Shown here piece after piece: positions 1 to 9,863 of a stretch of DNA of 64,000 nucleotides. Under the pieces are notes generated by a model that searched no databases, was not told the DNA's origin, and saw only the letters and a program-made list of their open reading frames with translations. A program made the position numbers and the translations under genes. Positions within the stretch are counted from its first letter, which is position 1. The number at the start of each line of letters is the position of its first letter. The stretch covers positions 1,153,001 to 1,217,000 of the forward strand of contig NZ_AP025667.1 of assembly GCF_022846655.1 (NCBI RefSeq). The letters run 5' to 3'. This DNA is from Streptomyces seoulensis. GTDB taxonomy: Bacteria; Actinomycetota; Actinomycetes; Streptomycetales; Streptomycetaceae.

Positions 1-609
1 GTCCTCGCCCGCCTCCACCTGCCCGGTGCGGTCCCTGACCTGCTGCTCCTCACCGTCCTCGGGCTCGCCCTGGTGTACGGCCATGTCGGCGGTGCCCTCG
101 TCGGCTTCGGCGCCGGACTCCTCGCGGACCTCGCGCCGCCCGCCGACCACGCGGCCGGCCGCTACGCCCTGGTGCTGTGCGTCATCGGTTACTTCGCCGG
201 GCTGGTCAAGCCCGAGACCGGCCGTCTGAAGTCCGCGACCGGCCCGATGGCCGTCGTGGTCGCCGCCGCGATCGGCTCCACCCTGCTCTACGCGGGCGTC
301 GGCGCCCTCGTCGGCGACACCGCCGCCCGCCATGTCGGCCTGCCCGGCCTGCTGTTCTCGGCCGCGCTGTACGACCTGCTGCTGGCCCCGTTCGTGGTGC
401 CCGGCGTGATGTGGCTGGCCCGCCGCGCGGACAACGACCCGCTGGCCGAGTCCGGGCCCGCCGCCAAGGCCGGGAACATCTCCTCCGGCTGGCTCTCCTC
501 CGGCACCGGCCTGCGCATCGGCTCCCAGCGGGGCTTCGGCGCCCTGAAGGCCAAGGCCCGCACCCGCTCGGCCCGCGTCGGCCGCATCAAGGGGGTCAAG
601 CGGCTGTGA
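1..609 (+). CDS. mreD: Rod shape-determining protein MreD (5' end outside window)
   Basis: This is the C-terminal part of MreD, the small multi-pass membrane protein of the MreBCD complex that guides lateral or sporulation wall synthesis. The reading frame is open from the first base, so the start lies upstream. The visible 202 residues hold several hydrophobic segments (for example around ALVLCVIGYFAGLV and AVVVAAAIGSTLLY) and end in a basic cytoplasmic tail rich in Arg and Lys. The next genes, PBP2 and RodA, are the classical partners in the mre/rod operon, which supports the call. mreB and mreC are expected just upstream but are not in view. Confidence 0.88.
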   Translation, partial: VLARLHLPGAVPDLLLLTVLGLALVYGHVGGALVGFGAGLLADLAPPADHAAGRYALVLCVIGYFAGLVKPETGRLKSATGPMAVVVAAAIGSTLLYAGVGALVGDTAARHVGLPGLLFSAALYDLLLAPFVVPGVMWLARRADNDPLAESGPAAKAGNISSGWLSSGTGLRIGSQRGFGALKAKARTRSARVGRIKGVKRL

Positions 610-725
610 AAGCCCGCGAATTCACCCGAACGGGGAAGAAACGGCGGAACGTGATCGCGCCGGCCGCACGTTCATCATCCGTACGCGCACACCAGTTCCC
701 GCGCTGAGAGGGGGAGTCAGCAGCA

Positions 726-2975
726 GTGACCAACATTCCGGAGACCGGGCGGACCCCACGGGTCCAGATCCGGCTGGTCGTCATCCAGATCCTCGTCCTC
801 TCCCTGCTCGGCACCCTCGGCGGCCGCCTGTGGTACCTCCAGATCCGCGAGGGCGCCGAGTACCAGAAGGAGGCGTCGGGCAACCACGTCCAGCAAGTCG
901 TGGACCCCGCCGTGCGCGGTGACATCCTGGACGCGCGCGGAGTCTCGCTCGCGGACAACGAGACCCGTCTCGTCGTCTCCGCCTCGCGCACCGACCTGCT
1001 CAAGCAGGAGGACGACGGCAAGGGCGTGCTGGCCAAGCTCGCCGCTGTCCTCGGCCTGAAGCCCGAGGAGGTCCAGCAGAAGGTCCGGCTGTGCGACGCC
1101 AAGACCCCCCAGCCCTGCTGGAACGGCTCGCCTTACCAGCCGATCCCCATCACCGACGAGGCCACGCCCAAGCAGGCCCTCCAGATCCGTGAGCGTGCCG
1201 AGGACTTCCCCGGCATCACCGCCGAGCCCGAGGCCGTCCGCCGCTACGGCGCGCCCGGCAAGGCCCACACCTCCCAGGTCCTCGGCTACCTCTCGCCGGT
1301 CACCGACGAGGAGATCCAGAAGGCCAAGGACACCGACTCGCCGTACCTGCGCTCCGACATGGTCGGCCGCTCCGGCCTGGAGCGGCAGTACGACAAGGAG
1401 CTGCGCGGCAAGGCGGGCGTCACGCGCTACGAGGTGGACAACCTCGGCCGGGTCATCGGCAAGGCCCAGGCCGACCCGGCGGAGTCCGGCTCCAACCTGG
1501 TCACCAGCATCGACTCCCGGGTCCAGCGGGTCACCGAGTACGAGCTGGACAAGGCGATGAAGATCGCCCGTCAGCAGTTCGACAAGATCACCGGCACCAA
1601 CTACAAGGCCGACTCCGGTGCCGCCGTGGTGATGGAGGCGAAGACGGGCCGCATCGTCGCCATGGCCTCCGCGCCGGACTACGACCCGAACGTCTGGGTC
1701 GGCGGCATCTCCGCCAAGGACTACCAGGCCCTCACCGGCAAGAACTCCGACTACCCGCTGCTCAACCGCGCCATCCAGGGCCAGGCCGCACCGGGTTCGA
1801 CCTTCAAGGTGGTCTCCACCGCCGCGGCGGTCGAGGCGGGATACGACTTCGACGGCCGCTACCCGTGCACGAGTTCCTACTCGGTCGGTGGCCAGGTCTT
1901 CAAGAACTTCGAGGGCGAGAGCTTCGGCCCGATCCCGCTGGGCCGTGCGCTGGAGGTCTCCTGCGACACCGTCTTCTACTACCTCTCCGACCAGGAGTGG
2001 AAGCGGGACGGCGGCATCAACCCGAAGAAGGGCCAGCCCAAGGACTTCTTCTACAAGGCCGCCCACCAGTTCGGCCTCGGCAAGGAGACCGGCGTCGACC
2101 TGCCCAACGAGGTCACCGGCCGCGTCCCCGACCGCCAGTGGAAGCTGGACTACTGGAAGGCCAACAAGGACGCCTGGTGCAAGTACGGGAAGAAGGACGG
2201 CTCGTACGTCGAGAAGATCGCCTACGAGAACTGCCTCGAAGGCAACAAGATGCGTGAGGGCGACTCGATCAACTACTCCATCGGCCAGGGCGACACCCTC
2301 GTCACGCCGATCCAGGAGGCCGTGATCTACGGCGCGGTCGCCAACGGCGGCACGATGTACCACCCGAGCATCGGCAAGGCGGTCATCAGCGCGGACGGCA
2401 AGTCGGTGCGCGAGCTGGAGCCGAGGAAGTCCGGCAAGCTGCCGGTCAGCAAGGCCACCCTCAAGGGCATGGACGACGCCTTCGCGGGCGTCATCACCCG
2501 AGGCACCGCCGCGTGGAAGTTCAACGGCTGGCCGCAGAACAAGATCCCGCTGCACGGCAAGACGGGTACGGCGGAGGTCTACGGCAAGCAGACCACCTCC
2601 TGGCTGGCGACCTACTCCAAGGACTACACGGTGATCATGACGATCGCCCAGGCCGGTACGGGTTCCGGAGCCTCCGGTGAGGCCGTGCGCAACATCTACA
2701 GCGCGCTGTACGGCGTGCAGGGCGACGGCTCCATCGACAAGAACAAGGCGATGCTGCCGACGCCCCAGAAGACCCTGCCGAAGGTCCGCCCCGACGGCAC
2801 GGTCGCCTCGCCCAAGGTCAGCAAGGACCCGGCCAAGGACGTGGAGGCCGCGCAGAAGAACAACCCCGCCAACGGGGAAGCGGACCAGCCCGCCGCCACG
2901 GCGCCCACGGACAACACCAACAGCAACACCCGCAGGCGGCCCCGCCGGAGGGGGAGCCGGAGGACACGCACATGA
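726..2975 (+). CDS. mrdA: Penicillin-binding protein 2 (class B transpeptidase)
   Basis: This protein cross-links peptidoglycan at the outer face of the membrane during elongation, working with RodA. It has 749 residues. A single N-terminal membrane anchor (about 15-35) is followed by the PBP dimerisation domain and the transpeptidase domain. The catalytic motifs are visible: STFK at 358-361 (active serine 358), SCD at 412-414 in place of the usual SxN, and KTGT at 612-615. The C-terminal tail after about 690 is low-complexity and Arg-rich. The GTG start at 726 follows a purine-rich stretch and gives the expected short cytoplasmic end. The stop overlaps the start of rodA by four bases (ATGA), so the two are translationally coupled. 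Confidence 0.95.
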   Translation: MTNIPETGRTPRVQIRLVVIQILVLSLLGTLGGRLWYLQIREGAEYQKEASGNHVQQVVDPAVRGDILDARGVSLADNETRLVVSASRTDLLKQEDDGKGVLAKLAAVLGLKPEEVQQKVRLCDAKTPQPCWNGSPYQPIPITDEATPKQALQIRERAEDFPGITAEPEAVRRYGAPGKAHTSQVLGYLSPVTDEEIQKAKDTDSPYLRSDMVGRSGLERQYDKELRGKAGVTRYEVDNLGRVIGKAQADPAESGSNLVTSIDSRVQRVTEYELDKAMKIARQQFDKITGTNYKADSGAAVVMEAKTGRIVAMASAPDYDPNVWVGGISAKDYQALTGKNSDYPLLNRAIQGQAAPGSTFKVVSTAAAVEAGYDFDGRYPCTSSYSVGGQVFKNFEGESFGPIPLGRALEVSCDTVFYYLSDQEWKRDGGINPKKGQPKDFFYKAAHQFGLGKETGVDLPNEVTGRVPDRQWKLDYWKANKDAWCKYGKKDGSYVEKIAYENCLEGNKMREGDSINYSIGQGDTLVTPIQEAVIYGAVANGGTMYHPSIGKAVISADGKSVRELEPRKSGKLPVSKATLKGMDDAFAGVITRGTAAWKFNGWPQNKIPLHGKTGTAEVYGKQTTSWLATYSKDYTVIMTIAQAGTGSGASGEAVRNIYSALYGVQGDGSIDKNKAMLPTPQKTLPKVRPDGTVASPKVSKDPAKDVEAAQKNNPANGEADQPAATAPTDNTNSNTRRRPRRRGSRRTRT

Positions 2976-4168
2976 CCGGCAACACCTTCTCCGTCTCCGG
3001 GTACGGCCCGGAGCGGGCCGGCTGGACCAGGATCTTCGCCCGCGACTCGCTGGCCCGCAGACTCGACTGGCCGATACTGCTGGCGGCCCTCGCGCTGTCG
3101 ATGATCGGCTCCCTGCTGGTGTTCTCGGCGACCCGCAACCGCACCGAGATCAACCAGGGCGACCCGTACTACTTCCTGCTCCGGCACTTCATGAACACCG
3201 GCATCGGGCTCGCCCTGATGATCGCCACCCTCTGGCTCGGCCACCGCGGCCTGCGCAACGCGGTGCCGATCCTCTACGGCCTCTCGGTGGCCGGCATCCT
3301 CGCGGTGCTCACCCCGCTCGGCTCCACCGTCAACGGCGCCCACTCCTGGATCGTCCTCGGCGGCGGCTTCTCGCTCCAGCCCTCCGAGTTCGTGAAGATC
3401 ACGATCATCCTGGGCATGGCGATGCTGCTGGCCGCGCGGGTGGACGCGGGCGACAAGGCGTACCCCGACCACCGCACCGTGCTCCAGGCGCTCGGGCTGG
3501 CCGCCGTGCCGATCCTCATCGTGCTGCTCATGCCCGACCTCGGATCGGTCATGGTGATGGTGATCATCATCCTGGGCGTGCTGCTCGCCTCCGGCGCCTC
3601 CAACCGCTGGGTGTTCGGCCTCATCACGGCCGGTGCCACCGGTGCCATCGCGGTGTGGCAACTGCACATCCTGGACGACTACCAGATCAACCGGTTCGCC
3701 GCCTTCGCCAACCCGGAGCTGGACCCGGCCGGCGTCGGCTACAACACCAACCAGGCCCGCATCGCCATCGGCTCCGGCGGACTGACCGGCTCCGGGCTGT
3801 TCCACGGCTCGCAGACCACGGGCCAGTTCGTGCCCGAGCAGCAGACCGACTTCGTCTTCACGGTCGCGGGGGAGGAGCTGGGCTTCCTGGGCGCCGGCCT
3901 GATAATCGTCCTCCTCGGCGTCATCCTGTGGCGCGCCTGCCGCATCGCCCGCGACTCGACCGAGCTGTACGGCACGATCGTCGCCGCCGGGATCGTCGCC
4001 TGGTTCGCCTTCCAGGCGTTCGAGAACATCGGCATGACGCTGGGCATCATGCCGGTGACGGGCCTGCCGCTGCCCTTCGTCTCCTACGGAGGCTCCTCGA
4101 TGTTCGCGGTCTGGGTGGCAGTGGGGCTGCTGCAGTCCATCAGGGCACAACGGCCCATGTCCGCGTGA
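2972..4168 (+). CDS. rodA: RodA, SEDS-family peptidoglycan glycosyltransferase
   Basis: RodA polymerises lipid II into glycan strands in the elongation machinery and is activated by its PBP2 partner encoded immediately upstream. The 398-residue protein has about ten hydrophobic segments. It carries typical SEDS signatures: a segment reading NGAHSWIVLGGGFSLQPSEF, the MPDLGS stretch, and a C-terminal GLPLPFVSYGGSSM motif. The four-base overlap with mrdA fixes the ATG start. A perfect 12-bp hairpin closes the operon about 30 bases after the stop. Confidence 0.95.
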   Translation: MTGNTFSVSGYGPERAGWTRIFARDSLARRLDWPILLAALALSMIGSLLVFSATRNRTEINQGDPYYFLLRHFMNTGIGLALMIATLWLGHRGLRNAVPILYGLSVAGILAVLTPLGSTVNGAHSWIVLGGGFSLQPSEFVKITIILGMAMLLAARVDAGDKAYPDHRTVLQALGLAAVPILIVLLMPDLGSVMVMVIIILGVLLASGASNRWVFGLITAGATGAIAVWQLHILDDYQINRFAAFANPELDPAGVGYNTNQARIAIGSGGLTGSGLFHGSQTTGQFVPEQQTDFVFTVAGEELGFLGAGLIIVLLGVILWRACRIARDSTELYGTIVAAGIVAWFAFQAFENIGMTLGIMPVTGLPLPFVSYGGSSMFAVWVAVGLLQSIRAQRPMSA

Positions 4169-4199
4169 CCCTCCTGAGGTTCGGCGCAGGCTGATCGAC

Positions 4200-4228
4200 G
4201 AGGGCCGGGAGTGGATCTCCCGGCCCTC
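4200..4228 (+). terminator. Hairpin terminator after rodA
   Basis: A 12-bp perfect inverted repeat (arms 4200-4211 and 4217-4228, loop TGGAT) lies 31 bases after the rodA stop. There is no U-tract, which is usual for Streptomyces terminators. Confidence 0.8.
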
Positions 4229-4266
4229 ACCCGTACCGGGGACTGGTTGAGAGCGCGGGGGCGTTC

Positions 4267-4278
4267 TAGATTCGGTTC
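4267..4278 (+). promoter_or_regulatory. Candidate leaderless promoter (-10 TAGATT) of the CYTH/CHAD gene
   Basis: TAGATT (4267-4272) fits the actinobacterial -10 consensus TAnnnT and is followed by exactly six bases before the ATG at 4279. Transcription would then begin at the start codon. There is no Shine-Dalgarno sequence before this ATG, which agrees with a leaderless message. Confidence 0.55.
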
Positions 4279-5778
4279 ATGGCGGACGTGAAGCGGGAGA
4301 TCGAGCGGAAGTACGAGGGTGCGGACGGGGAGCTGCCCGGGCTGGTGGGGGCCGGCGGGGTGGCGGAGGTCGTCGACCGAGGGGTGGTCGAGCTGGACGC
4401 CACCTACTACGACACCGCCGACGAACGGCTGGGGGCCGCCTCGCTCACGCTGCGCCGCCGCACCGGGGGGTCGGACGCCGGGTGGCATCTGAAGTTCCCG
4501 GTCGCGCCGGGTGTCCGGGACGAGATCCGGGCGCCGCTCGCCGACACCGTCCCCGAGGAGATCGCCGCGCTGGTCCGCTCACGGGTCCGGGGCGCGGAGC
4601 TGGTCCCCGTGGTCCGGCTCCGTTCCGCCCGCGATGTGCGGCACCTCCTCGACGCGGACGGCGCCCTGCTGGCCGAGGCGAGCGTGGACACCGTGACGGC
4701 CGAGCGGCTCAACCGCGCGGGCGGCACCGCCCGGTGGACCGAGATCGAGGTGGAGCTGGCCGACGGCGCGGACCCGGCCCTGCTGGACGCCGTGGAGGAG
4801 CGGCTCGGCGCGGCGGGGGTGCGGCCCTCGAAGGCGTCGTCCAAGGTGGCCGAGGCGCTGCGCCGGACCGGCGGCTCCCGTGCCCGGCCGGGGCGCGCGG
4901 CCGGGCCGGTGACGGCCGGGGACCATGTCCTCGCCCATCTGCGCGAGCAGCGCGAGGCGATCCTCGCCCGCGACCCCGGTGTCCGCCGGGACCTGCCGGA
5001 CTCCGTGCACCAGATGCGGGTGGCCACCCGCCGGATGCGTTCCGCCTTCCGCAGCTTCCGCTCCGTCCTGGACCCGGACGCCACCGCCCCAGTCGCCGCC
5101 GAACTGAAGTGGCTGGCGCGCGAACTCGGGGTCGACCGGGACCAGGAGGTGCTGGCGGACCGGCTGACCGAGGCCCTTCACGCCCTGCCGCCCGGCCAGG
5201 TCACCGGTCCCGTCCGCGAGCGCCTGGCCTCCTGGGCCACCGCCCGGCACGGCAGCACCCGCGGCCATCTGCTGGGGGTGCTGGACTCCGCCCGTTACCT
5301 CGCCCTGCTGGACAGCCTCGACGTCCTCCTCGCGGACCCGCCGCTGCGGAGGAAGGCGGCGGGGAAGCCGCGCGAGGTGCTCACCCGCGCGCTGGAGAAG
5401 GAGGGCGGGAAGCTGTCCCGGCTGATCGTGGCCGCGCTGGAGCTGCCGCCCGGCGAGGACCGCGACCACGCCCTGCACGAGGCCCGTAAGCGCGCCAAGC
5501 GCGCCCGCTACGCCGCCGAGGCGGCCGTACCCGCGCTCGGCGGCCCGGCCCGCGTCCTGGCCCGCAGGGCGAAGAAGCTGACCAGCCTGCTCGGCGAGCA
5601 CCAGGACAGCGTGCTGGCCCGCCAGGCCCTGCGGGAGCTCGCCGCCGTGGCGCACGCGGCGGGGGAGAGCGCGTTCACCTACGGGGTGCTGTACGAGCGG
5701 CAGGAGCAGGCGGCCCGGCGTACGGAGGCCGAGCTGCCCGGGCGGTGGCGCAAGGCCCGGTCCGCGTTCCCGGGCTGA
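4279..5778 (+). CDS. CYTH and CHAD domain-containing protein
   Basis: This 499-residue cytoplasmic protein joins an N-terminal CYTH domain (triphosphate tunnel metalloenzyme fold, about 1-200) to a C-terminal CHAD domain (about 215-495). The CYTH signature ExExK is visible as EIERK near residue 8. CHAD-type conserved histidines lie in HQMRVATRRMRSAF and HEARKRAKRARYAAE. CYTH domains bind or hydrolyse triphosphates and CHAD domains bind polyphosphate, so a role in polyphosphate or triphosphate metabolism is likely; the substrate cannot be read from the sequence. It appears monocistronic. Confidence 0.9.
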   Translation: MADVKREIERKYEGADGELPGLVGAGGVAEVVDRGVVELDATYYDTADERLGAASLTLRRRTGGSDAGWHLKFPVAPGVRDEIRAPLADTVPEEIAALVRSRVRGAELVPVVRLRSARDVRHLLDADGALLAEASVDTVTAERLNRAGGTARWTEIEVELADGADPALLDAVEERLGAAGVRPSKASSKVAEALRRTGGSRARPGRAAGPVTAGDHVLAHLREQREAILARDPGVRRDLPDSVHQMRVATRRMRSAFRSFRSVLDPDATAPVAAELKWLARELGVDRDQEVLADRLTEALHALPPGQVTGPVRERLASWATARHGSTRGHLLGVLDSARYLALLDSLDVLLADPPLRRKAAGKPREVLTRALEKEGGKLSRLIVAALELPPGEDRDHALHEARKRAKRARYAAEAAVPALGGPARVLARRAKKLTSLLGEHQDSVLARQALRELAAVAHAAGESAFTYGVLYERQEQAARRTEAELPGRWRKARSAFPG

Positions 5779-5884
5779 GGCCGGGCGTGCGGAGGAGGCG
5801 TCCGGGCGGGTTAGGCTTGATGGTCACCCTCCCAGCCTCCGGCGGGGAGGCGCCCCCCCGTCAGCTCACGAAGGTAATGCCGCG

Positions 5885-7840
5885 ATGTCTGTCGAGTCGG
5901 TCTTCCCGCAGCTCGAAGCCTTGCTCCCGCATGTGCAGAAGCCGATCCAGTACGTCGGCGGAGAACTGAACTCCACGGTCAAGCCCTGGGACGAGGCCGA
6001 GGTCCGCTGGGCGCTGATGTACCCGGACGCGTACGAGGTGGGTCTGCCCAACCAGGGCGTCATGATCCTCTACGAGGTGCTCAACGAGCAGCAGGGCGTC
6101 CTCGCCGAGCGCACGTACAGCGTGTGGCCGGACCTGGAGGCGCTGATGCGGGAGCACGCCGTCCCGCAGTTCACGGTCGACAGCCACCGCCCGGTGAAGG
6201 CGTTCGACGTGTTCGGCCTGTCCTTCTCCACGGAGCTGGGCTACACCAACATGCTCACGGCGCTGGACCTGGCGGGCATCCCGCTGCGGTCCGAGGACCG
6301 TACGGTCGACGACCCGATCGTCCTGGCCGGCGGGCACGCGGCGTTCAACCCCGAGCCGATCGCGGACTTCATCGACGCGGCGATCATCGGCGACGGCGAG
6401 CAGGCCGTGCTGGACATGACGGAGATCATCCGCCGCTGGAAGGCGGAGGGCCGTCCCGGTGGCCGCGAGGAGGTCCTGCTCCGGCTGGCGAAGACGGGCG
6501 CGGTGTACATCCCGGCGTTCTACGACGTGGAGTACCTGCCCGACGGCCGGATCGGCCGTGTCGTCCCCAACCGTTCCGGTGTGCCGTGGCGCGTCTCCAA
6601 GCACACGGTGATGGACCTGGACGAGTGGCCCTACCCGAAGCAGCCCCTCGTGCCGCTCGCCGAGACGGTGCACGAGCGGATGTCGGTGGAGATCTTCCGC
6701 GGCTGCACGCGCGGCTGCCGCTTCTGCCAGGCGGGCATGATCACCCGCCCGGTGCGCGAGCGCTCGATCACCGGCATCGGCGACATGGTCGAGAAGGGCC
6801 TGAACGCGACCGGCTTCGAGGAGGTCGGCCTGCTCTCGCTGTCCTCCGCCGACCACAGCGAGATCGGTGAGATCGCCAAGGGCCTGGCTGACCGCTACAC
6901 CGACGACAAGATCGGCCTCTCCCTGCCGTCCACCCGTGTCGACGCGTTCAACGTCGACCTGGCCAACGAGCTGACCCGCAACGGCCGGCGCTCGGGCCTG
7001 ACCTTCGCCCCCGAGGGCGGGTCGGAGCGGATGCGCAAGGTCATCAACAAGATGGTCTCGGAAGAGGACCTGATCCGCACGGTCGCCACCGCCTACGGCA
7101 ACGGCTGGCGCCAGGTGAAGCTGTACTTCATGTGCGGCCTGCCCACCGAGACGGACGAAGACGTCCTGCAGATCGCCGACATGGCCACGCACGTCATCCA
7201 GAAGGGCCGCGAGGTCTCCGGCTCGGGCGACATCCGCTGCACGGTCTCCATCGGCGGCTTCGTGCCCAAGCCGCACACCCCCTTCCAGTGGGCGCCGCAG
7301 CTCTCCGCCGAGGAGACCGACGCGCGTCTGCAGAAGCTCCGCGACAAGATCCGGGGCGACAAGAAGTACGGCCGCTCGATCGGTTTCCGCTACCACGACG
7401 GCAAGCCCGGCATCATCGAGGGCCTGCTCTCGCGCGGCGACCGGCGCGTCGGCGCGGTGATCCGCGCGGTCTACGAGGACGGCGGCCGCTTCGACGGCTG
7501 GCGTGAGCACTTCTCCTACGACCGCTGGATGGGCTGCGCGGACAAGGCGCTGGCCGAGTTCGGTGTGGACGTCGACTGGTACACCACCCGCGAGCGCTCC
7601 TACGAGGAGGTCCTGCCCTGGGACCACCTGGACTCGGGCCTCGACAAGGACTGGCTCTGGGAGGACTGGCAGGACGCCCTCGACGAGACCGAGGTCGAGG
7701 ACTGCCGCTGGACCCCCTGCTTCGACTGCGGCGTCTGCCCGCAGATGGACACCCACATCCAGATCGGCCCGACGGGCAAGAAGCTCCTGCCGCTGGCCGT
7801 GAAGAACGCGGCGCCGGCCCCGAGCGGCCACTCGCACTGA
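5885..7840 (+). CDS. B12-binding-domain radical SAM protein (TIGR03960-like)
   Basis: This 651-residue protein has an N-terminal cobalamin-binding-like region (about 1-230), then a radical SAM core with the [4Fe-4S]-binding motif CTRGCRFC at 274-281. The C-terminal region ends with a Cys cluster (CRWTPCFDCGVCPQMD) that may bind further metal. The family is recognised as TIGR03960, whose biochemical role is not established to my knowledge. Its usual partner, a DUF2344/TIGR03936 protein, is encoded about 3.8 kb downstream next to RNase E, suggesting an RNA-related role by context only. The ATG at 5885 gives the usual N-terminus. Confidence 0.88.
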   Translation: MSVESVFPQLEALLPHVQKPIQYVGGELNSTVKPWDEAEVRWALMYPDAYEVGLPNQGVMILYEVLNEQQGVLAERTYSVWPDLEALMREHAVPQFTVDSHRPVKAFDVFGLSFSTELGYTNMLTALDLAGIPLRSEDRTVDDPIVLAGGHAAFNPEPIADFIDAAIIGDGEQAVLDMTEIIRRWKAEGRPGGREEVLLRLAKTGAVYIPAFYDVEYLPDGRIGRVVPNRSGVPWRVSKHTVMDLDEWPYPKQPLVPLAETVHERMSVEIFRGCTRGCRFCQAGMITRPVRERSITGIGDMVEKGLNATGFEEVGLLSLSSADHSEIGEIAKGLADRYTDDKIGLSLPSTRVDAFNVDLANELTRNGRRSGLTFAPEGGSERMRKVINKMVSEEDLIRTVATAYGNGWRQVKLYFMCGLPTETDEDVLQIADMATHVIQKGREVSGSGDIRCTVSIGGFVPKPHTPFQWAPQLSAEETDARLQKLRDKIRGDKKYGRSIGFRYHDGKPGIIEGLLSRGDRRVGAVIRAVYEDGGRFDGWREHFSYDRWMGCADKALAEFGVDVDWYTTRERSYEEVLPWDHLDSGLDKDWLWEDWQDALDETEVEDCRWTPCFDCGVCPQMDTHIQIGPTGKKLLPLAVKNAAPAPSGHSH

Positions 7841-7889
7841 CCGGAGGGGGGCCGGTGAACACCACCGGCCCCTCCCATCGGGGACCGCG

Positions 7890-7935
7890 CACGAAGAAGG
7901 GCCCACCGGGAGTGTCCGGTGGGCCCTTCTTCGTG
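7890..7935. terminator. Strong bidirectional terminator
   Basis: Arms 7890-7909 and 7916-7935 form a perfect 20-bp stem with a 6-base loop between the convergent radical SAM and DUF805 genes. The outer arms carry A-rich and T-rich flanks, so it can act on either strand. Confidence 0.9.
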
Positions 7936-7949
7936 GTGGCGGGTCGGTG

Positions 7950-8303
7950 TCAGACCGCCGGGGCGTACTTCGGGTTGGGGCCGTGCTGGTTGACCTCCGG
8001 CTTGCCCTCGGAGGCGAGGAAGACGATCAGGATGATCGGGCCGACCAGCGGGATCAGACCGATCAGCATCATCCAGCCGGAGCGGCCGGTGTCGTGCAGG
8101 CGGCGGACACCGACGGCGAGGGACGGCAGCAGCACGGCGAGCGCGTAGACGAGCTGGAGAACCTGGGTGTCCAGGGCCGCGTCCACGATCGCCAGCACGA
8201 TGCTGATGATCAGGTTGAACAGGAAGAACATCCAGTATTCCTGCCGCCGCGCGCGACCGCTGAACACCGCGTACTTCTTGAGTACGTCCACGTACCAGTG
8301 CAT
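7950..8303 (-). CDS. DUF805 family membrane protein
   Basis: This is a 117-residue inner-membrane protein of the DUF805 family. The start chosen is the ATG at 8303, giving the N-terminus MHWYVDVLKKYAVFSGRARR, which matches the usual family opening; a GGGGGGA Shine-Dalgarno sequence sits just upstream, and the longer frame reaching 8387 is not needed. Three or four hydrophobic segments follow, with the family stretch VGVRRLHDTGRSGWM before the last pair. DUF805 proteins are of unknown function. It ends 15 bases from the strong terminator shared with the radical SAM gene and is transcribed alone. Confidence 0.88.
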   Translation of the reverse strand: MHWYVDVLKKYAVFSGRARRQEYWMFFLFNLIISIVLAIVDAALDTQVLQLVYALAVLLPSLAVGVRRLHDTGRSGWMMLIGLIPLVGPIILIVFLASEGKPEVNQHGPNPKYAPAV

Positions 8304-8434
8304 CTCTCGTCCCCCCAGGGAAGTGCGTGTCTGGCCTCCCATGGAAGCAGCAGCGGTGGCCGGAATCCATAGCTTTGGCGTGCCCAAGTCAATGCGTTAC
8401 GCGGCCGCGTCCGGACGGTGATCAAAGCCGCTGA

Positions 8435-9676
8435 TCATATCGTCCCGGCGACGGCGAGCCTGGCGTCCAGCCAGTCGAAGACCCGTTCCTCGAACAGGGC
8501 CCGCCCCAGCGGCTCGCAGTGCAGATGCGCCCCCTCCTCCTCGGTGAAGGGGACCAGTTCCTTCGGGCCGGGCAGCGTGTCGTACAACTGCCGCGAGGCG
8601 CCGGGCCAGAAGTGCTCGCCCTCCGGGTCGGTGATCAGCAGCGGTGTGGTGATCCGGTCCACGACACGGGTGAGGTCGTCGCGGGAGACCTCGGTCAGCA
8701 GGTCGTACCGCGAGACCTCGCAGAGCAGGTCGTAGGGCGCGTCTACACCGTACGGCTTGGCCCGCCAGCGCCAGGTCGCGGCCAGCGCCGGGTTCTGCTC
8801 CAGCGCCTCCTCGATGATCGCGTCGAAGGCGTCCCGGTCCCCCGACTCCCACAGGGCCCGCAGATCGGGGCCGAGGTTGTGCCACCAGCTCTCCGCCACC
8901 CGCACCACCCCCGGATCGGCGACCGCCGCCGCGATCCGGTGCTCGAAGGCCAGCGCGCGCGGCACCCAGTACCCGGCCTGGCTGATCCCGGCCAGCGCGA
9001 TCCGGCGCGGGTCCACGTCGGGGCGGGCGAGGAGGAAGTCCACGACCGGGGTGATGACGTTCTCCCAGTCCGGCCGGAAGGTCACCCCGCGCTCGAAGAG
9101 CATCGACTGCTGGCCGGGACCGTCGAAGAGGAGCACGCGGTAGCCCCGCTCCACCGCCGGGGCGCCGAGCAGGGTCCAGGCGGAACTGAGCGGGCCGTCG
9201 CTGCCGTTGTTGGCGATCAGCGTCGGCAGCGGCCCCTCCGCGCCGGGCGGGCTCACCAGATAACCGGGCAGCGTGGTGTCCTCGTAGGGGATCGACACCG
9301 GTTCCGCGGGCGGGTCGCAGGCCAGCAGGAACCGGTCCAGGCAGGCACGGTGCTCGGCGAAAGCCTCCGCCGCGCGTTTGCCCGCGTCCGGGACCGCGTC
9401 CACGCCCACCATCGCGGTGCCGAGGTAGCCGGCCGCGCGCAGCCAGCCCTCGCGCGCGCTCACCAGGTGGCCGGCCGCCGCGCACTCCTCCGCCTCCACC
9501 CGGACGCGGCGGCCCAGGTCCAGCCAGGCGTCGAACCACGCCTGACCATCCCCGTCCGCCACCGACGCGGCGGTGCTGAGCACTTCGCCCGCGTCCGCTC
9601 CCTGCCGCCACACCGAACCGAGGGCGAGCAGGATCTCGTAGTCGAACTGGTCGTTCTCGCTGAAGCGAAACCTCAT
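8435..9676 (-). CDS. Alpha/beta hydrolase (FrsA/acyl-peptidase-like esterase)
   Basis: This 413-residue protein has a long helical N-terminal region (about 1-130) followed by an alpha/beta-hydrolase domain. The nucleophile elbow is visible as GISQAGYW (Ser in GxSxxG), an acid residue probably lies near LLITDPEGEHF, and a histidine occurs in EEGAHLHCEP. The architecture resembles FrsA/DUF1100 or acylaminoacyl-peptidase-like hydrolases; the substrate is unknown. The ATG at 9676 has GGAG eight bases upstream, so the longer open frame to 9955 is rejected. There is no signal peptide, so it is probably cytoplasmic. Confidence 0.85.
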   Translation of the reverse strand: MRFRFSENDQFDYEILLALGSVWRQGADAGEVLSTAASVADGDGQAWFDAWLDLGRRVRVEAEECAAAGHLVSAREGWLRAAGYLGTAMVGVDAVPDAGKRAAEAFAEHRACLDRFLLACDPPAEPVSIPYEDTTLPGYLVSPPGAEGPLPTLIANNGSDGPLSSAWTLLGAPAVERGYRVLLFDGPGQQSMLFERGVTFRPDWENVITPVVDFLLARPDVDPRRIALAGISQAGYWVPRALAFEHRIAAAVADPGVVRVAESWWHNLGPDLRALWESGDRDAFDAIIEEALEQNPALAATWRWRAKPYGVDAPYDLLCEVSRYDLLTEVSRDDLTRVVDRITTPLLITDPEGEHFWPGASRQLYDTLPGPKELVPFTEEEGAHLHCEPLGRALFEERVFDWLDARLAVAGTI

Positions 9677-9863
9677 GACGGCTCCAGGACATGCCGGGGG
9701 AACCCCTCGCTCGTCCGGACCGCACCTCTCACGGTAGGTGCCCGGCCGCCGGACCGCACCACGGGTGGAGTGCGGGCCGGGGCGCGCGGCGCGACGATGG
9801 GGGAGGGGGCGGGCCCGCGACATCCCACGACGACGACGGCACACCGCACGGGAGGACGTCCTC